DNA of 25,000 bases from assembly GCA_905221605.1 (NCBI GenBank), contig CAJNDS010000036.1, forward strand, positions 822,690-847,689. The letters are read 5' to 3'. This document shows positions 14,155 through 20,693 of this stretch, piece by piece (within the stretch, counting starts at the first letter, position 1; each line of letters begins with the position of its first letter). Below the pieces are notes generated by a model that saw only the letters and a program-made list of their open reading frames with translations, ran no database searches and was not told the DNA's origin. A program made the translations under genes and the position numbers. The stretch is from Symbiodinium natans (Eukaryota; Sar; Dinophyceae; Suessiales; Symbiodiniaceae).

Positions 14155-14258
14155 GCGTAGTGATAAGTAGGGTTGCAAGTGCCTAAGGTAAGGTTATAAC
14201 CAAGCACTGTAAAATTGGAGTTGCCCTACTTACAATCCCGCTTATCACTACCCAGAAG
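14155..14258. mobile_element. MITE-like element, family A copy 8
   Basis: Arms gtagtgataagtagggttg and cccgcttatcactac are inverted copies; core aaggttataaccaa is shared with copy 2. Confidence 0.72.
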
Positions 14259-14261
14259 CCC

Positions 14262-14428
14262 TAAGACACCCCAAAATCCTTAACCCTAGAAACCCTGAAC
14301 CTCCCGAACCGTACACCTTGAACTCCACACCCGAAACCCCGAAACCCGAAAAACCCAAAATCCAAAGCCCTAAGCCCTGAACCCTAGAAACCCGAAACCC
14401 CAACACCCTAATCCTTAAAACCCGAAGC
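14262..14428 (+). repeat. Degenerate CCCTAAA-like stretch
   Basis: C-rich decayed units (cccgaaa, ccctaga, cctgaac) between two MITE-like elements. Confidence 0.6.
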
Positions 14429-14429
14429 C

Positions 14430-14530
14430 TTGGGATGTTCCCATGTATACTAACAGACCTTAATCGTGACTATAGTAGGGGGTACTATAATCCCTACTAA
14501 GGACTGTTAGTATCAGGGGGAACATCCCAA
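14430..14530. mobile_element. MITE-like element, family B copy 3
   Basis: Termini ttgggatgttccc and gggggaacatcccaa. Inner arms tactaacag.ccttaat and aaggactgttagta pair well. Confidence 0.82.
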
Positions 14531-14550
14531 CCAAAGCCGCAAAACCTCAG

Positions 14551-14634
14551 ACGCTTGATTTTCGGTGGCCCGAAGCCCTTCGAGGTCCGCGCTGCGAGAC
14601 TGGGAGGACGACCGGGCAAAGGCAGGGCTGTGGG
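14551..14634 (+). CDS. Exon, basic Gly-rich segment
   Basis: Acceptor aaaacctcag (ends 14550) and a perfect donor, GG|GTGAGT. The frame includes LIFGGPKPFEVRAARLGGRP. The following intron, about 212 bases, is nearly all C-rich repeat. No family is recognised. Confidence 0.62.
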
Positions 14635-14649
14635 GTGAGTCTTTGCATA

Positions 14650-14838
14650 CCCCTAAACCCTACACCCTAAACCCTAAACCCTAAACCCTAAACCCTAAAC
14701 CCTAAACCCTAAACCCCAAACCCTAAACCCCATACCCTAAACCCCAAACCCCAAACCCCAAACCCCAAACCCTAAACCCTAAACCCCAAACCCCAAACCC
14801 CAAACCCTAAACCCCAAACCCCAAACCCTAAACCCCTG
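14650..14838 (+). repeat. CCCTAAA/CCCCAAA array filling a short intron
   Basis: About 27 C-rich units, CCCTAAA and CCCCAAA interleaved. It occupies almost the whole predicted intron between the exons at 14551 and 14847, with no G-rich partner inside that intron. Confidence 0.93.
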
Positions 14839-14846
14839 AAACCGAG

Positions 14847-14928
14847 GCCTTTGCGGGCTGGGTCTCTGCCGCGCGGCAGCTTCTCGAGGGCCTCCACGCG
14901 GCCGTGGACCTCGGCCGGGTTCCCAAGG
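14847..14928 (+). CDS. Array-bracketed exon, helical segment
   Basis: The frame includes AFAGWVSAARQLLEGLHAAV then DLGRVPK, strongly helix-like. Donor AAGG|GTTTAGGG. The acceptor is the weak ccgag (ends 14846). C-rich array left and G-rich array right. Among the best exons of the window. Confidence 0.66.
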
Positions 14929-15310
14929 GTTTAGGGTTTAGGGTTTGGGGTTTAGGGTTTGGGGTTTAGGGTTTAGGGTTTGGGGTTTAGGGTTTTGGGG
15001 TTTGGGGTTTATTAGGGTTTGGGGTTTCGGGTTTGGGGTTTGGGGTTTAGAGTTTGGGGTTTAGGGTTCAGGGTTTGGGGTAGGGTTTAGGGTTTAGGGT
15101 TTAGAGTTTGGGGTTTAGGGTTTAGGTTTTAGGGTTTAGGAGTTTAAGGGTTCAGGGGTTTATAAGGTTTAGTGTTTAGGGGGGTTTAGGGGTCAGGGTT
15201 TGGGGTTTGGGGGTTAAGGGGTTTTTGGGTTTAGTAATTGGGGGCTAGGGTTTAGGGGTTTTAGGGTTTAGTAATTAGCGGGTAGAGGGTTTAGGGGTTC
15301 AGGTTATGGT
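14929..15310 (+). repeat. Long TTTAGGG/TTTGGGG array, decaying rightward
   Basis: Almost 400 bp of G-rich units, regular near the donor and increasingly irregular toward the right, which suggests older or less homogenised units away from the exon. Confidence 0.9.
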
Positions 15311-15333
15311 GTTTATCGCTGAGGGTTTTGGGA

Positions 15334-15384
15334 GGTCTTGGGGCAACTGCTCAAACATACTCATTCCCATCGAAGTTGCCCCCT
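15334..15384. repeat. Short hairpin between G-rich and C-rich halves
   Basis: ttggggcaactg at 15338 and gaagttgcccc at about 15374 are inverted. It sits between the long G-rich array and the following C-rich array, so it is the natural tip of an intron-length hairpin. Confidence 0.55.
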
Positions 15385-15431
15385 AAATCAAGAACCCTAA
15401 ACACTACCCCCTAAACCCTGAAACCTAAACC

Positions 15432-15519
<88 letters not shown>

Positions 15520-15656
15520 ACCCTAAGCCCCGAACCCTAACCCCTAAACCTAAACCCCAATCCCCAAGCCCCAAACCCTAAACCCTAAACCCTCAACCCT
15601 AAACCTAACCCCTAAACCTCAACCCTAATCCCCAAGCCCCAAACCCTAAACCTTTA
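15385..15656 (+). repeat. CCCTAAA array with a homogeneous CCCTCAA block
   Basis: About thirteen perfect CCCTCAA units at 15430-15521, flanked by CCCTAAA, CCCCAAG and CCCCTAA variants. Confidence 0.92.
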
Positions 15657-15658
15657 AG

Positions 15659-15765
15659 GAGCGCTGGCCCCTCGATGTTCACGACTTTGGAGTTGGGCGT
15701 GAGCAGTCTATACCGTCCAATGGTTCGGGCCCTCGAAGTCCGACCCGCGCGGGATAGGAGAGAGG
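15659..15765 (+). CDS. Array-bracketed exon, unknown protein
   Basis: Acceptor cctttaag, donor GAGAGG|GTTTAGGG. The frame open to the donor includes SMFTTLELGVSSLYRPMVRA and LEVRPARDRRE. Another frame (WPLDVHDFGVGREQSIP) also looks protein-like but hits TAG at 15755. I prefer the first because it stays open to the donor. Confidence 0.58.
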
Positions 15766-15842
15766 GTTTAGGGTTTAGGGTTTAGGGTTTAGGGTTTAGG
15801 GTTTAGGGTTTGGGGTTTAGGGTTTAGGGTTTAGGGTTTAGG
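15766..15842 (+). repeat. TTTAGGG array
   Basis: Eleven nearly perfect G-rich units beginning at the donor. Confidence 0.93.
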
Positions 15843-16199
15843 ACTCCTATTGGCGATGGCCGTTGCTTTGGAACGCATCACGATGAATACATCCGAGGAT
15901 CGTGCGATTCGCATACGGGCAGTGTGCTCGTCCTGATGTGGGCATCTTTGCGCTTCTCTGATGGTACGTGGGATACCCTTTTTTGGGACTCTGCATCCCT
16001 GCGCTTCATAGCGGAAGCAACGAAGACCACACGATCCGGCGTGCCAGCAGGCTGCATTGTGGCCGGTCTGTTGGGAGATCCCGATGCGACGTCATGGTGT
16101 GCGCGCTGGCTTTACTTATTGGGGTGTTGCTGGGATGAAATGTGCAGGGCTGGCATCATCACAAAGCCCATGGGTCTCTTCTTCACGTGGTCAGGCTCC
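15843..16199 (+). CDS. Open frame of about 119 codons, unknown protein
   Basis: A stop-free frame without an obvious start crosses this unique sequence. It includes FSDGTWDTLFWDSASLRF and CRAGIITKPMGLFFTW, Trp- and Cys-rich. A second frame starts with ATG near 15856 and includes MAVALERITMNTSEDRAIRI, but stops near 15933. GTACGT at 15964 is a possible donor. The frame then runs into Pro/Asn repeats (16203 on), which I exclude. Confidence 0.38.
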
Positions 16200-16202
16200 G
16201 AG

Positions 16203-16305
16203 TCCCCAACCCCCAACCCCCAACCCCCAACCCCCAACCCCCAACCCCCAAACCCCAAACCCCAAACCCCCAGACTCCCAGACTCCCAGACTCCCAGACC
16301 CTAAA
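16203..16305 (+). repeat. CCCCAAC and AGACTCCC tandem repeats
   Basis: About seven CCCCAAC units (grading to CCCCAAA) followed by four AGACTCCC units: two local tandem arrays of different unit side by side. Confidence 0.88.
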
Positions 16306-16600
16306 GGCTTAACTTAAGAGCTTGAGGGCTTTAAGGGCTTAAGGGCTTAAGGGCTTTTCAGGCTTCAGGGGCATAGGTCTTTGGGCTTCGGGTCTCCGAG
16401 AGCTTTGAAGTGTTTTTTGGGTTAGCATGCTGGGGTTCTGCAAGAACCTACTGCTTCAAAGGGCTTCTCGGGGATTGCAGGTGGGGTCCAGGGCTTTCGA
16501 GGGCTTGAGGGCTTTGATGGTTTTGGGGATTGGGTTTGGAGCCCTTAAACCCTCAGAAGCCCTAAACCTTAAAAACTAAAACCCCTTAACCCTTGACCCT
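16306..16600 (+). other. Intronic stretch, loosely repetitive
   Basis: gggcttaa/gggctttga-like text, then weak C-rich units from 16545. No exon seen. Confidence 0.45.
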
Positions 16601-16603
16601 CAG

Positions 16604-16699
16604 AAGCTCCAAGGCACCTCCCAGCATCTCGAGCTGCAGCAGATGCTAAGCCTTCGCAGCCTCGCCGACCGCGCCTACGCCGAGGCATCCGGGGGAGGG
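16604..16699 (+). CDS. Exon, helical Leu/Gln-rich segment
   Basis: Exactly 32 codons between ccctcag and GGG|GTTTAGGG. Includes LQGTSQHLELQQMLSLRSLA and DRAYAEAS, likely an amphipathic or coiled-coil helix. It starts and ends in phase 0, so it can join the exon at 19141 in frame across the minus-strand gene between them. Confidence 0.66.
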
Positions 16700-16726
16700 G
16701 TTTAGGGTTTAGGGTTTAGGGTTTAG
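16700..16726 (+). repeat. TTTAGGG array
   Basis: Four G-rich units at the donor. A second short block lies at 16788-16822. Confidence 0.86.
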
Positions 16727-16825
16727 GATTAGCATGTTGGAAGGAGTTTCATCGGCGTTTTCCCTGGGGGCCTGCGGGGTTCAGGGCTTTTAGGGTTTAG
16801 GGTTTGGGGTTTAGGGTTTAGGGCC

Positions 16826-16932
16826 ACTTGAAGGTTCATGGGCAGTTGTAGTGCGATGAATACCCCCCCCCCCCCCCAAATAAGGCTATAAACCAGTTGT
16901 TGCTGTAGTTTTGCATGTACGATTATAACCCT
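16826..16932. mobile_element. MITE-like element, family A copy 9
   Basis: Left cttgaaggttcatgggcagt; core aaataaggctataaaccagttg. A poly-C run of about 16 sits inside it. The right terminus is missing, replaced by AT-rich sequence. Confidence 0.62.
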
Positions 16933-17158
16933 TCCTCTTCTCTCTGCATTGAATACAATTTGCAAATGGTTTGTCATTCTTGCTGCATACGAATTCTTCA
17001 ATTGTTTTTTACTGCAACACCTTGAGCATTTTGAGCCTTCCATGTTATCTATAAAAGACACTATCCCTTTCAAGTCTTTTTGTCGTTTATTATTATACGT
17101 TTTGATACCACCAAGACATTCACAAAAAGTATGTGGAGGCTCTGTGTTGGTGTGCTCT
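16915..17158 (-). pseudogene. AT-rich Cys-rich fragment, probably a broken zinc-binding gene piece
   Basis: On the minus strand a frame starts after tctag near 17158 and includes EPPHTFCECLGGIKTYNNKR (a CxC pair), then CSRCC (near 17020). At a run of A (about 17002) the coding texture shifts by one base to a frame carrying KPFANCIQCREKRKG (a CxxCR pair). The spacing C-C plus a later CxxCR resembles small zinc-binding modules known from giant viruses and some eukaryotes; that is a family-level inference. AT content is clearly higher than in other exons here. The frame break suggests decay or an assembly error in the A run. Confidence 0.42.
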
Positions 17159-17322
17159 TTCTAGACTTGACATCCGGGTGATGTCTTGTCATCGGGGGAA
17201 ACAGGCATTGCAGAGGGGTCGTGATGGGCACTACGGAGGGGTCGTAATGGGCATTACAATGGCGGTGTAATGAGCGCCCTCTTTCGTGCAAAATGTCTAC
17301 CCCGACATGTGCACATCGCCAC

Positions 17323-17540
17323 CTTCTTGGGATTGATGGGCAAGGGGTTGAGGTATTGCTGGAGCATCTCAGTAGCATCGGCTTCCACTTTACGCTTGTG
17401 AGCCTCTGCCTCCTGCGACGTCTTGAGTGTGATCGCACCCTTCACAGCGTCCATGAATAGACCATGATCAAGTTGGGTATGTGCGGTGTTTATGGAGTGG
17501 AAGTTCTCTGCATAGGAGACATAGTAGCAGCGCATGAGTG
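17323..17540 (-). CDS. Minus-strand exon 3 of a nested gene, unknown protein
   Basis: On the minus strand, acceptor acaatgtcag and donor AAG|GTGGCG bound a frame including NFHSINTAHTQLDHGLFMDA and AEAHKRKVEADATEMLQQYL, followed by NPLPINPKK. Composition is that of a folded, helical protein. No telomere-like units occur in or near it. It probably follows the exons at 17644-17758 and 18204-18489. Family not recognised. Confidence 0.62.
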
Positions 17541-17643
17541 CTGACATTGTCTGTTGTATTTATTGGCAGGTCGGCAAGTCATGCTTAGTGGAGCTGAGGC
17601 AAGCACATTCTGCTGTTGGATTTCCAGCCATGATACCCCAAAC

Positions 17644-17758
17644 CCTCCGATGTTGCGCTTGGCCGTTTTTGGCTTTGGCCAGGGTATCGTTTAGCATGAG
17701 TTGGACAAGCAGCTTGATGTTGTGACGAGCCTCCGAAATCCAGAGGCTTTCGCAGCTC
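17644..17758 (-). CDS. Minus-strand exon 2 of a nested gene
   Basis: Acceptor gcagttcccag and donor AGG|GTTTGG on the minus strand. The frame includes LWISEARHNIKLLVQLMLND and TLAKAKNGQAQHRR, clearly helical. The frame stays open further (to TAA at about 17560), so the exon may be longer. Confidence 0.58.
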
Positions 17759-17804
17759 CTGGGAACTGCTGTCGTATGAGTGTGGCTCTTCGTACTAACT
17801 TGAC

Positions 17805-18180
17805 ATGGCCCTACCCACAGGGAGTTGCTGCACCCTTAGTGCGACCCCTGCACACTGTTGGCCGGGTGTGAGGGCAGGTGTTGGGCGCAGGTGTTGGGCG
17901 CTGGCTTCACAGGGGGCTGCAGTGCGCGAAAGCGAGTGCGCTCACTCCGCGATGGCCCTCGGCGGCAATTCCCTGATGGCCAACGTGTTCAGGTGCAGGA
18001 CGCATGACAGCAGGACAAATGGGCTAGCGTGCCTGCTGGGGGACTTGCCGTCGAAAAACCGGGAGCCAAAACACCGTCAAGGGGGAGGCCTCCACTTAAG
18101 CAGGGTGTCTTCGCAGTGTCGTCTGGCATTCAGAGTTTCAAACCCGAATATCACGGAGCAAGGTGGAAGGGGGTTGTCTG
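17805..18180 (+). other. Stretch between minus-strand exons
   Basis: A + strand frame of about 155 codons crosses it and overlaps the minus exon at its right end. Composition (Cys, Gly, Arg, no helix texture) does not convince me. A direct repeat, caggtgttgggcg, lies twice at 17875-17900. I take this as an intron of the minus-strand gene. Confidence 0.4.
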
Positions 18181-18203
18181 CTGACATATCAACACGGAAC
18201 TTC

Positions 18204-18489
18204 TGTTCTTTTGCATTGCGCGGCTGTCAGGTCCATCTCTGCAACGAGTCGTGCGTACTCATGCTCGGTTAACAGCACAGCTTTAAGAGTTACTTGAACG
18301 TCGATGACATCTGTGAGCCCGGGCACTTTATTGTAGAGGATTGGGATTGTTTTGAGCATGTATTCGTGATTTGGGTTGCAATTGCTAGGGGGAGATGCGG
18401 CGGCTTCATCTAGCCCAAAATGGGCGTGATACCGCCGAACTCTTTCAGGGTTTAGTTTTTGAAAGCTGACCACATCTTCTGCGCTTGGC
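18204..18489 (-). CDS. Minus-strand exon 1 of a nested gene, unknown protein
   Basis: An open frame of about 95 codons on the minus strand. It includes SAEDVVSFQKLNPERVRRYH, HEYMLKTIPILYNKVPGLTD and TLKAVLLTEHEYARLVAEMD. It follows ttgag and is preceded by an in-frame TGA, so it is an internal exon or starts at an alternative codon. A GTTCCG donor is possible near 18203. Strongly protein-like, with no recognised family. Confidence 0.6.
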
Positions 18490-18490
18490 A

Positions 18491-18910
18491 CTCAACCCTA
18501 AAGTCTCCCCGAAGACATACTGCCCGAAACCCGAAACCTCAGAACCCTAACCCCCAAAATCCCAGTTGCTAAATCCTGAGCCTCGCGACCCAAAACCCCA
18601 ACCCTAAAACCCTAAATCCCCAAACCCTACCGAAAACATGAATTCCTGAATCCCTCAACCCTACATCCTTAAAGTCCTAAACCTCTGAGTCCCCAAACCA
18701 TAAAAAACCCTAGCCCAAGAACCCCAAGCCCCAAAACCCGAAAACTCCAAACCCTCGAACCACAGAACCCTGGAACCTCAGACCCTGCACCCTAAACCCG
18801 AGAACCCTAAACCCTAAACCCTCAAACCTCGAACCCCTAAACCCTAGAACCCTAAACCCTAAACCCTAGAACCCTGGAACCCTCAACCCTAGAACCCTAA
18901 ACCCCCCAAA
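18491..18910 (+). repeat. Degenerate C-rich telomere-like stretch
   Basis: Over 400 bp of decayed units (ccctaga, cctcaga, ccgaaac) with few perfect CCCTAAA copies: an old or unmaintained array. No exon seen. Confidence 0.65.
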
Positions 18911-18915
18911 CCCAA

Positions 18916-19002
18916 CCCAGATCTTGCAAAACCCCTTACACCCTAATTCATAATAAGGACCCTTAGTATATTCCTTAATCAAGAGGTTTTGGAAGATCTG
19001 GG
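18916..19002. mobile_element. MITE-like element, family C copy 2
   Basis: Termini cccagatcttgcaaaacccc and ggttttggaagatctggg are inverted copies; inner ttcataataagga and tatattccttaat are shared with copy 1. No telomere-like array inside. Confidence 0.78.
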
Positions 19003-19015
19003 AACACGTCCATGC

Positions 19016-19112
19016 TAAACCCTAAACCCTAAACCCTAAACCCTAAACCCTAAACCCTAAACCCTAAACCCTAAACCCTAAACCCTAAACCCCAAACCCC
19101 AAACCCCCCCCA
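19016..19112 (+). repeat. CCCTAAA array
   Basis: About thirteen C-rich units, mostly perfect. Confidence 0.92.
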
Positions 19113-19140
19113 AACGCAACACGTCCAAGCCCAAGTTCAG

Positions 19141-19198
19141 GCTTTGGCTGCCGGGTTGCCACCCAAGGACGTCTCCACGCGCGGTTTGAGGATTCAGG
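19141..19198 (+). CDS. Array-bracketed exon, unknown protein
   Basis: The frame includes ALAAGLPPKDVSTRGLRIQ. Acceptor cccaagttcag (ends 19140; the frame is open further left to about 19118). Donor CAGG|GTTTTTAGGG. C-rich array left and G-rich array right. Confidence 0.62.
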
Positions 19199-19255
19199 GT
19201 TTTTAGGGTTTAGGGTGTAGGGTTTAGGGTTTAGGGTTTGGGGTTTGGGTTTTTT
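19199..19255 (+). repeat. TTTAGGG array
   Basis: Six G-rich units followed by a T run. Confidence 0.86.
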
Positions 19256-19258
19256 TTT

Positions 19259-19340
19259 GGCCCCTTAACTAAGGATTATACCTTAAGCTATGAGGGGATC
19301 CTGATTATGACTTAAGGAATATTCCTTCATTGAGGTGCAT
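19259..19340. mobile_element. Relative of family C element
   Basis: ccttaactaaggattataccttaag and cttaaggaatattccttca form imperfect inverted arms like the inner part of family C. The agatct termini are absent. Confidence 0.5.
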
Positions 19341-19355
19341 TGGGCTCTTTGGGCT

Positions 19356-19425
19356 AGGGTTTAGGGTTGAGGGCCTAGGGTTTAGGGTGCGGGGCCTATG
19401 GGGGTCTAGGGTTCAGGGTTTCGGG
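19356..19425 (+). repeat. TTTAGGG array, degenerate
   Basis: G-rich units with TTGAGGG, TGCGGGG and TTCAGGG variants. Confidence 0.75.
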
Positions 19426-19439
19426 CGAATATTTTTCAG

Positions 19440-19520
19440 AGGGTTCTAAGGGCCATGCTAGGTAGTATGCCGACTCGTGAGACCCTGGATGCAGTGGCAC
19501 GGGTGCCAAGCAAACACTAA
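19440..19520 (+). CDS. Exon with in-frame stop, unknown protein
   Basis: A strong acceptor, atatttttcag. The frame includes RAMLGSMPTRETLDAVARV and reaches TAA at 19518. Either a terminal exon, or it ends at CACGG|GTGCCA (19502). A second short frame nearby (about 19537-19580, DISREVRDKFRGPN then TAG) might be the true terminal piece. Confidence 0.52.
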   Translation, partial: RVLRAMLGSMPTRETLDAVARVPSKH

Positions 19521-19582
19521 AACCTCAAGATCAGCACCCGACATCAGCCGAGAGGTCCGCGATAAGTTCAGAGGCCCCAATT

Positions 19583-19724
19583 AGCCCCTAAACCCTCCCG
19601 TTAACCCCTAGACCCCTAAACCCCTCAACCCCTCAACCCCTCAACCCCTCAACCCCTTAACTCCTAAACCCCTAAACCCCTAAACCCCTAAACCCCTAAA
19701 CCCTAAACCCTAAACCCTAAACAT
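19583..19724 (+). repeat. CCCCTAAA/CCCCTCAA 8-base array grading to CCCTAAA
   Basis: Eight-base units with four C (cccctaaa, then cccctcaa, then cccctaaa) end in a few seven-base CCCTAAA units. Confidence 0.88.
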
Positions 19725-19794
19725 TAGTAAAACTAGGTAGATGAACAACGCCACCCTAGACCTGAACCCACGACACGAACACGAAACCCGAATC

Positions 19795-19889
19795 TTGGGA
19801 TGTCCCCCCCTTTTACTAACAGTCCTTAATCGGGACTATAGCTGTTACTGGAGGGTAATATAATCCCTATCAAGGGCTGTTAGTATAAA
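19795..19889. mobile_element. MITE-like element, family B copy 4, right end lost
   Basis: Left ttgggatgt and cttttactaacagtccttaatc; inner mirror aagggctgttagtata. The right terminus gggggaacatcccaa is missing. Confidence 0.68.
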
Positions 19890-20095
19890 CCTTTGAAGGG
19901 CATTGGACGTGGGACCGGTGCATGGTTTGCTGGGCTTGAGTTTTTTTGAACCAGGGTCTAAGGCGTTTGTGGTTTAGGGTTTTAGGGTTCCAGGGTGTAA
20001 GGTTTCAGGCCCAGGGCTTCAAGGGGTTTCGGTCTTAAGGGGTTTGGGACTTTGGGGTTTAGGTTCAAAGCCCCCGCCCCGAACTCTAAACCCTT
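19890..20095 (+). other. Intronic stretch
   Basis: Loose G-rich text (19970-20065). No exon supported. Confidence 0.4.
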
Positions 20096-20096
20096 A

Positions 20097-20149
20097 ACTC
20101 TAAACCCTAAACCCTAACCCTAAACCCTAAACCCTAAACCCTAAACCCT
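20097..20149 (+). repeat. CCCTAAA array
   Basis: Seven C-rich units. The last reads ccctag and forms the acceptor of the next exon. Confidence 0.88.
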
Positions 20150-20151
20150 AG

Positions 20152-20217
20152 GAGGCCGACACAGCATCCACAAGGCTTGGGGTGTGGGCTGTGCGCTCGC
20201 CGAAGCCCCTTCCCTGA
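20152..20217 (+). CDS. Exon candidate, unknown protein
   Basis: Starts after CCCTAG. The frame reads EADTASTRLGVWAVRSPK and meets TGA at 20215. A second frame is open but Cys/Arg-rich. No clear donor before the stop other than GTGTGG at 20182. Confidence 0.4.
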   Translation, partial: EADTASTRLGVWAVRSPKPLP

Positions 20218-20399
20218 AACCCAAATCCCGAAGCCCTAAACCCTCAAGTCAAAGCACAGACAACCGTTGGGTTTAGAGCTTAAGGTCCTAAACGCTAAAC
20301 TTCCGATTAGAAGCGCCAAAATGGCATGGAGGCATCTTTCAGGATGTAGGGCTGAGGGTTCAAGGTCAAGGAACCACACTGGGGGTCGAGGGTTCTCAG

Positions 20400-20436
20400 G
20401 GATTTCTTTTCGGGAGTTCCAATTCGCGGAAGACTG
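20400..20436 (+). CDS. Short exon candidate
   Basis: Acceptor gggttctcag and donor ACTG|GTTACAG bound 37 bases with frame GFLFGSSNSRKT. A longer open frame (20267-20449) overlaps it but starts in repeat-like text. Confidence 0.33.
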
Positions 20437-20445
20437 GTTACAGCC

Positions 20446-20520
20446 CTAAACCCTAAACCCTAAACCCTAAACCCTAAACCCTAAACCCTAAACCCTAAAC
20501 CCTAAACCCTAAACCCTAAA
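20446..20520 (+). repeat. CCCTAAA array
   Basis: About ten perfect C-rich units. Confidence 0.92.
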
Positions 20521-20540
20521 TCTGGTAACCCTAAACCCAT

Positions 20541-20678
20541 GTGGACCGCAAGCGTCTATTCTTACTGCGTATAACGTGCCGCGGCGATGGGCGGCCGCGG
20601 CGGGTTGCGGACTCCTCCTCCTCCTCCTCCTCCTCCTCCTCCTCCTCCACAGTCGGTGATTCCTACCCAGCCCAATAA
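20541..20678 (+). CDS. Exon with a twelve-copy TCC run, frame ambiguous
   Basis: In one frame VDRKRLFLLRITCRGDGRP leads into twelve Ser codons, then TVGDSYPAQ and TAA at 20676. In another, an ATG at 20587 in a good GCCGCGGCGATGG context gives MGGRGGLRT, a poly-Pro run and QSVIPTQPNNPNPP. Alternatively the CTC run ending ccacag (20652) is the polypyrimidine tract of an acceptor. The three readings need transcript data. Confidence 0.42.
   Translation: MDRKRLFLLRITCRGDGRPRRVADSSSSSSSSSSSSTVGDSYPAQ
20613..20648 (+). repeat. (TCC)12 microsatellite
   Basis: Twelve uninterrupted TCC triplets in an otherwise coding-like block. Confidence 0.95.
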
Positions 20679-20693
20679 CCCCAACCCGCCGTA

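Noticed and set aside
15430-15521. CRISPR array
   Set aside because: The short units are contiguous without spacers and the setting is eukaryotic.
17070-17438. Minus-strand frame of about 120 codons, Arg/His-rich
   Set aside because: Out of phase with the better minus-strand exon at 17323-17540, which it overlaps; a shadow frame.
17805-18272. + strand frame of about 155 codons
   Set aside because: Overlaps the convincing minus-strand exon at its right end and has a Cys/Arg/Gly composition typical of antisense GC-rich DNA; left as intron of the minus gene.
20308-20325. Possible relic of the dinoflagellate spliced leader (gccattttggc on the minus strand)
   Set aside because: Only an 11-base palindromic core matches what I recall of the leader; the flanking bases do not fit, so chance is likely.
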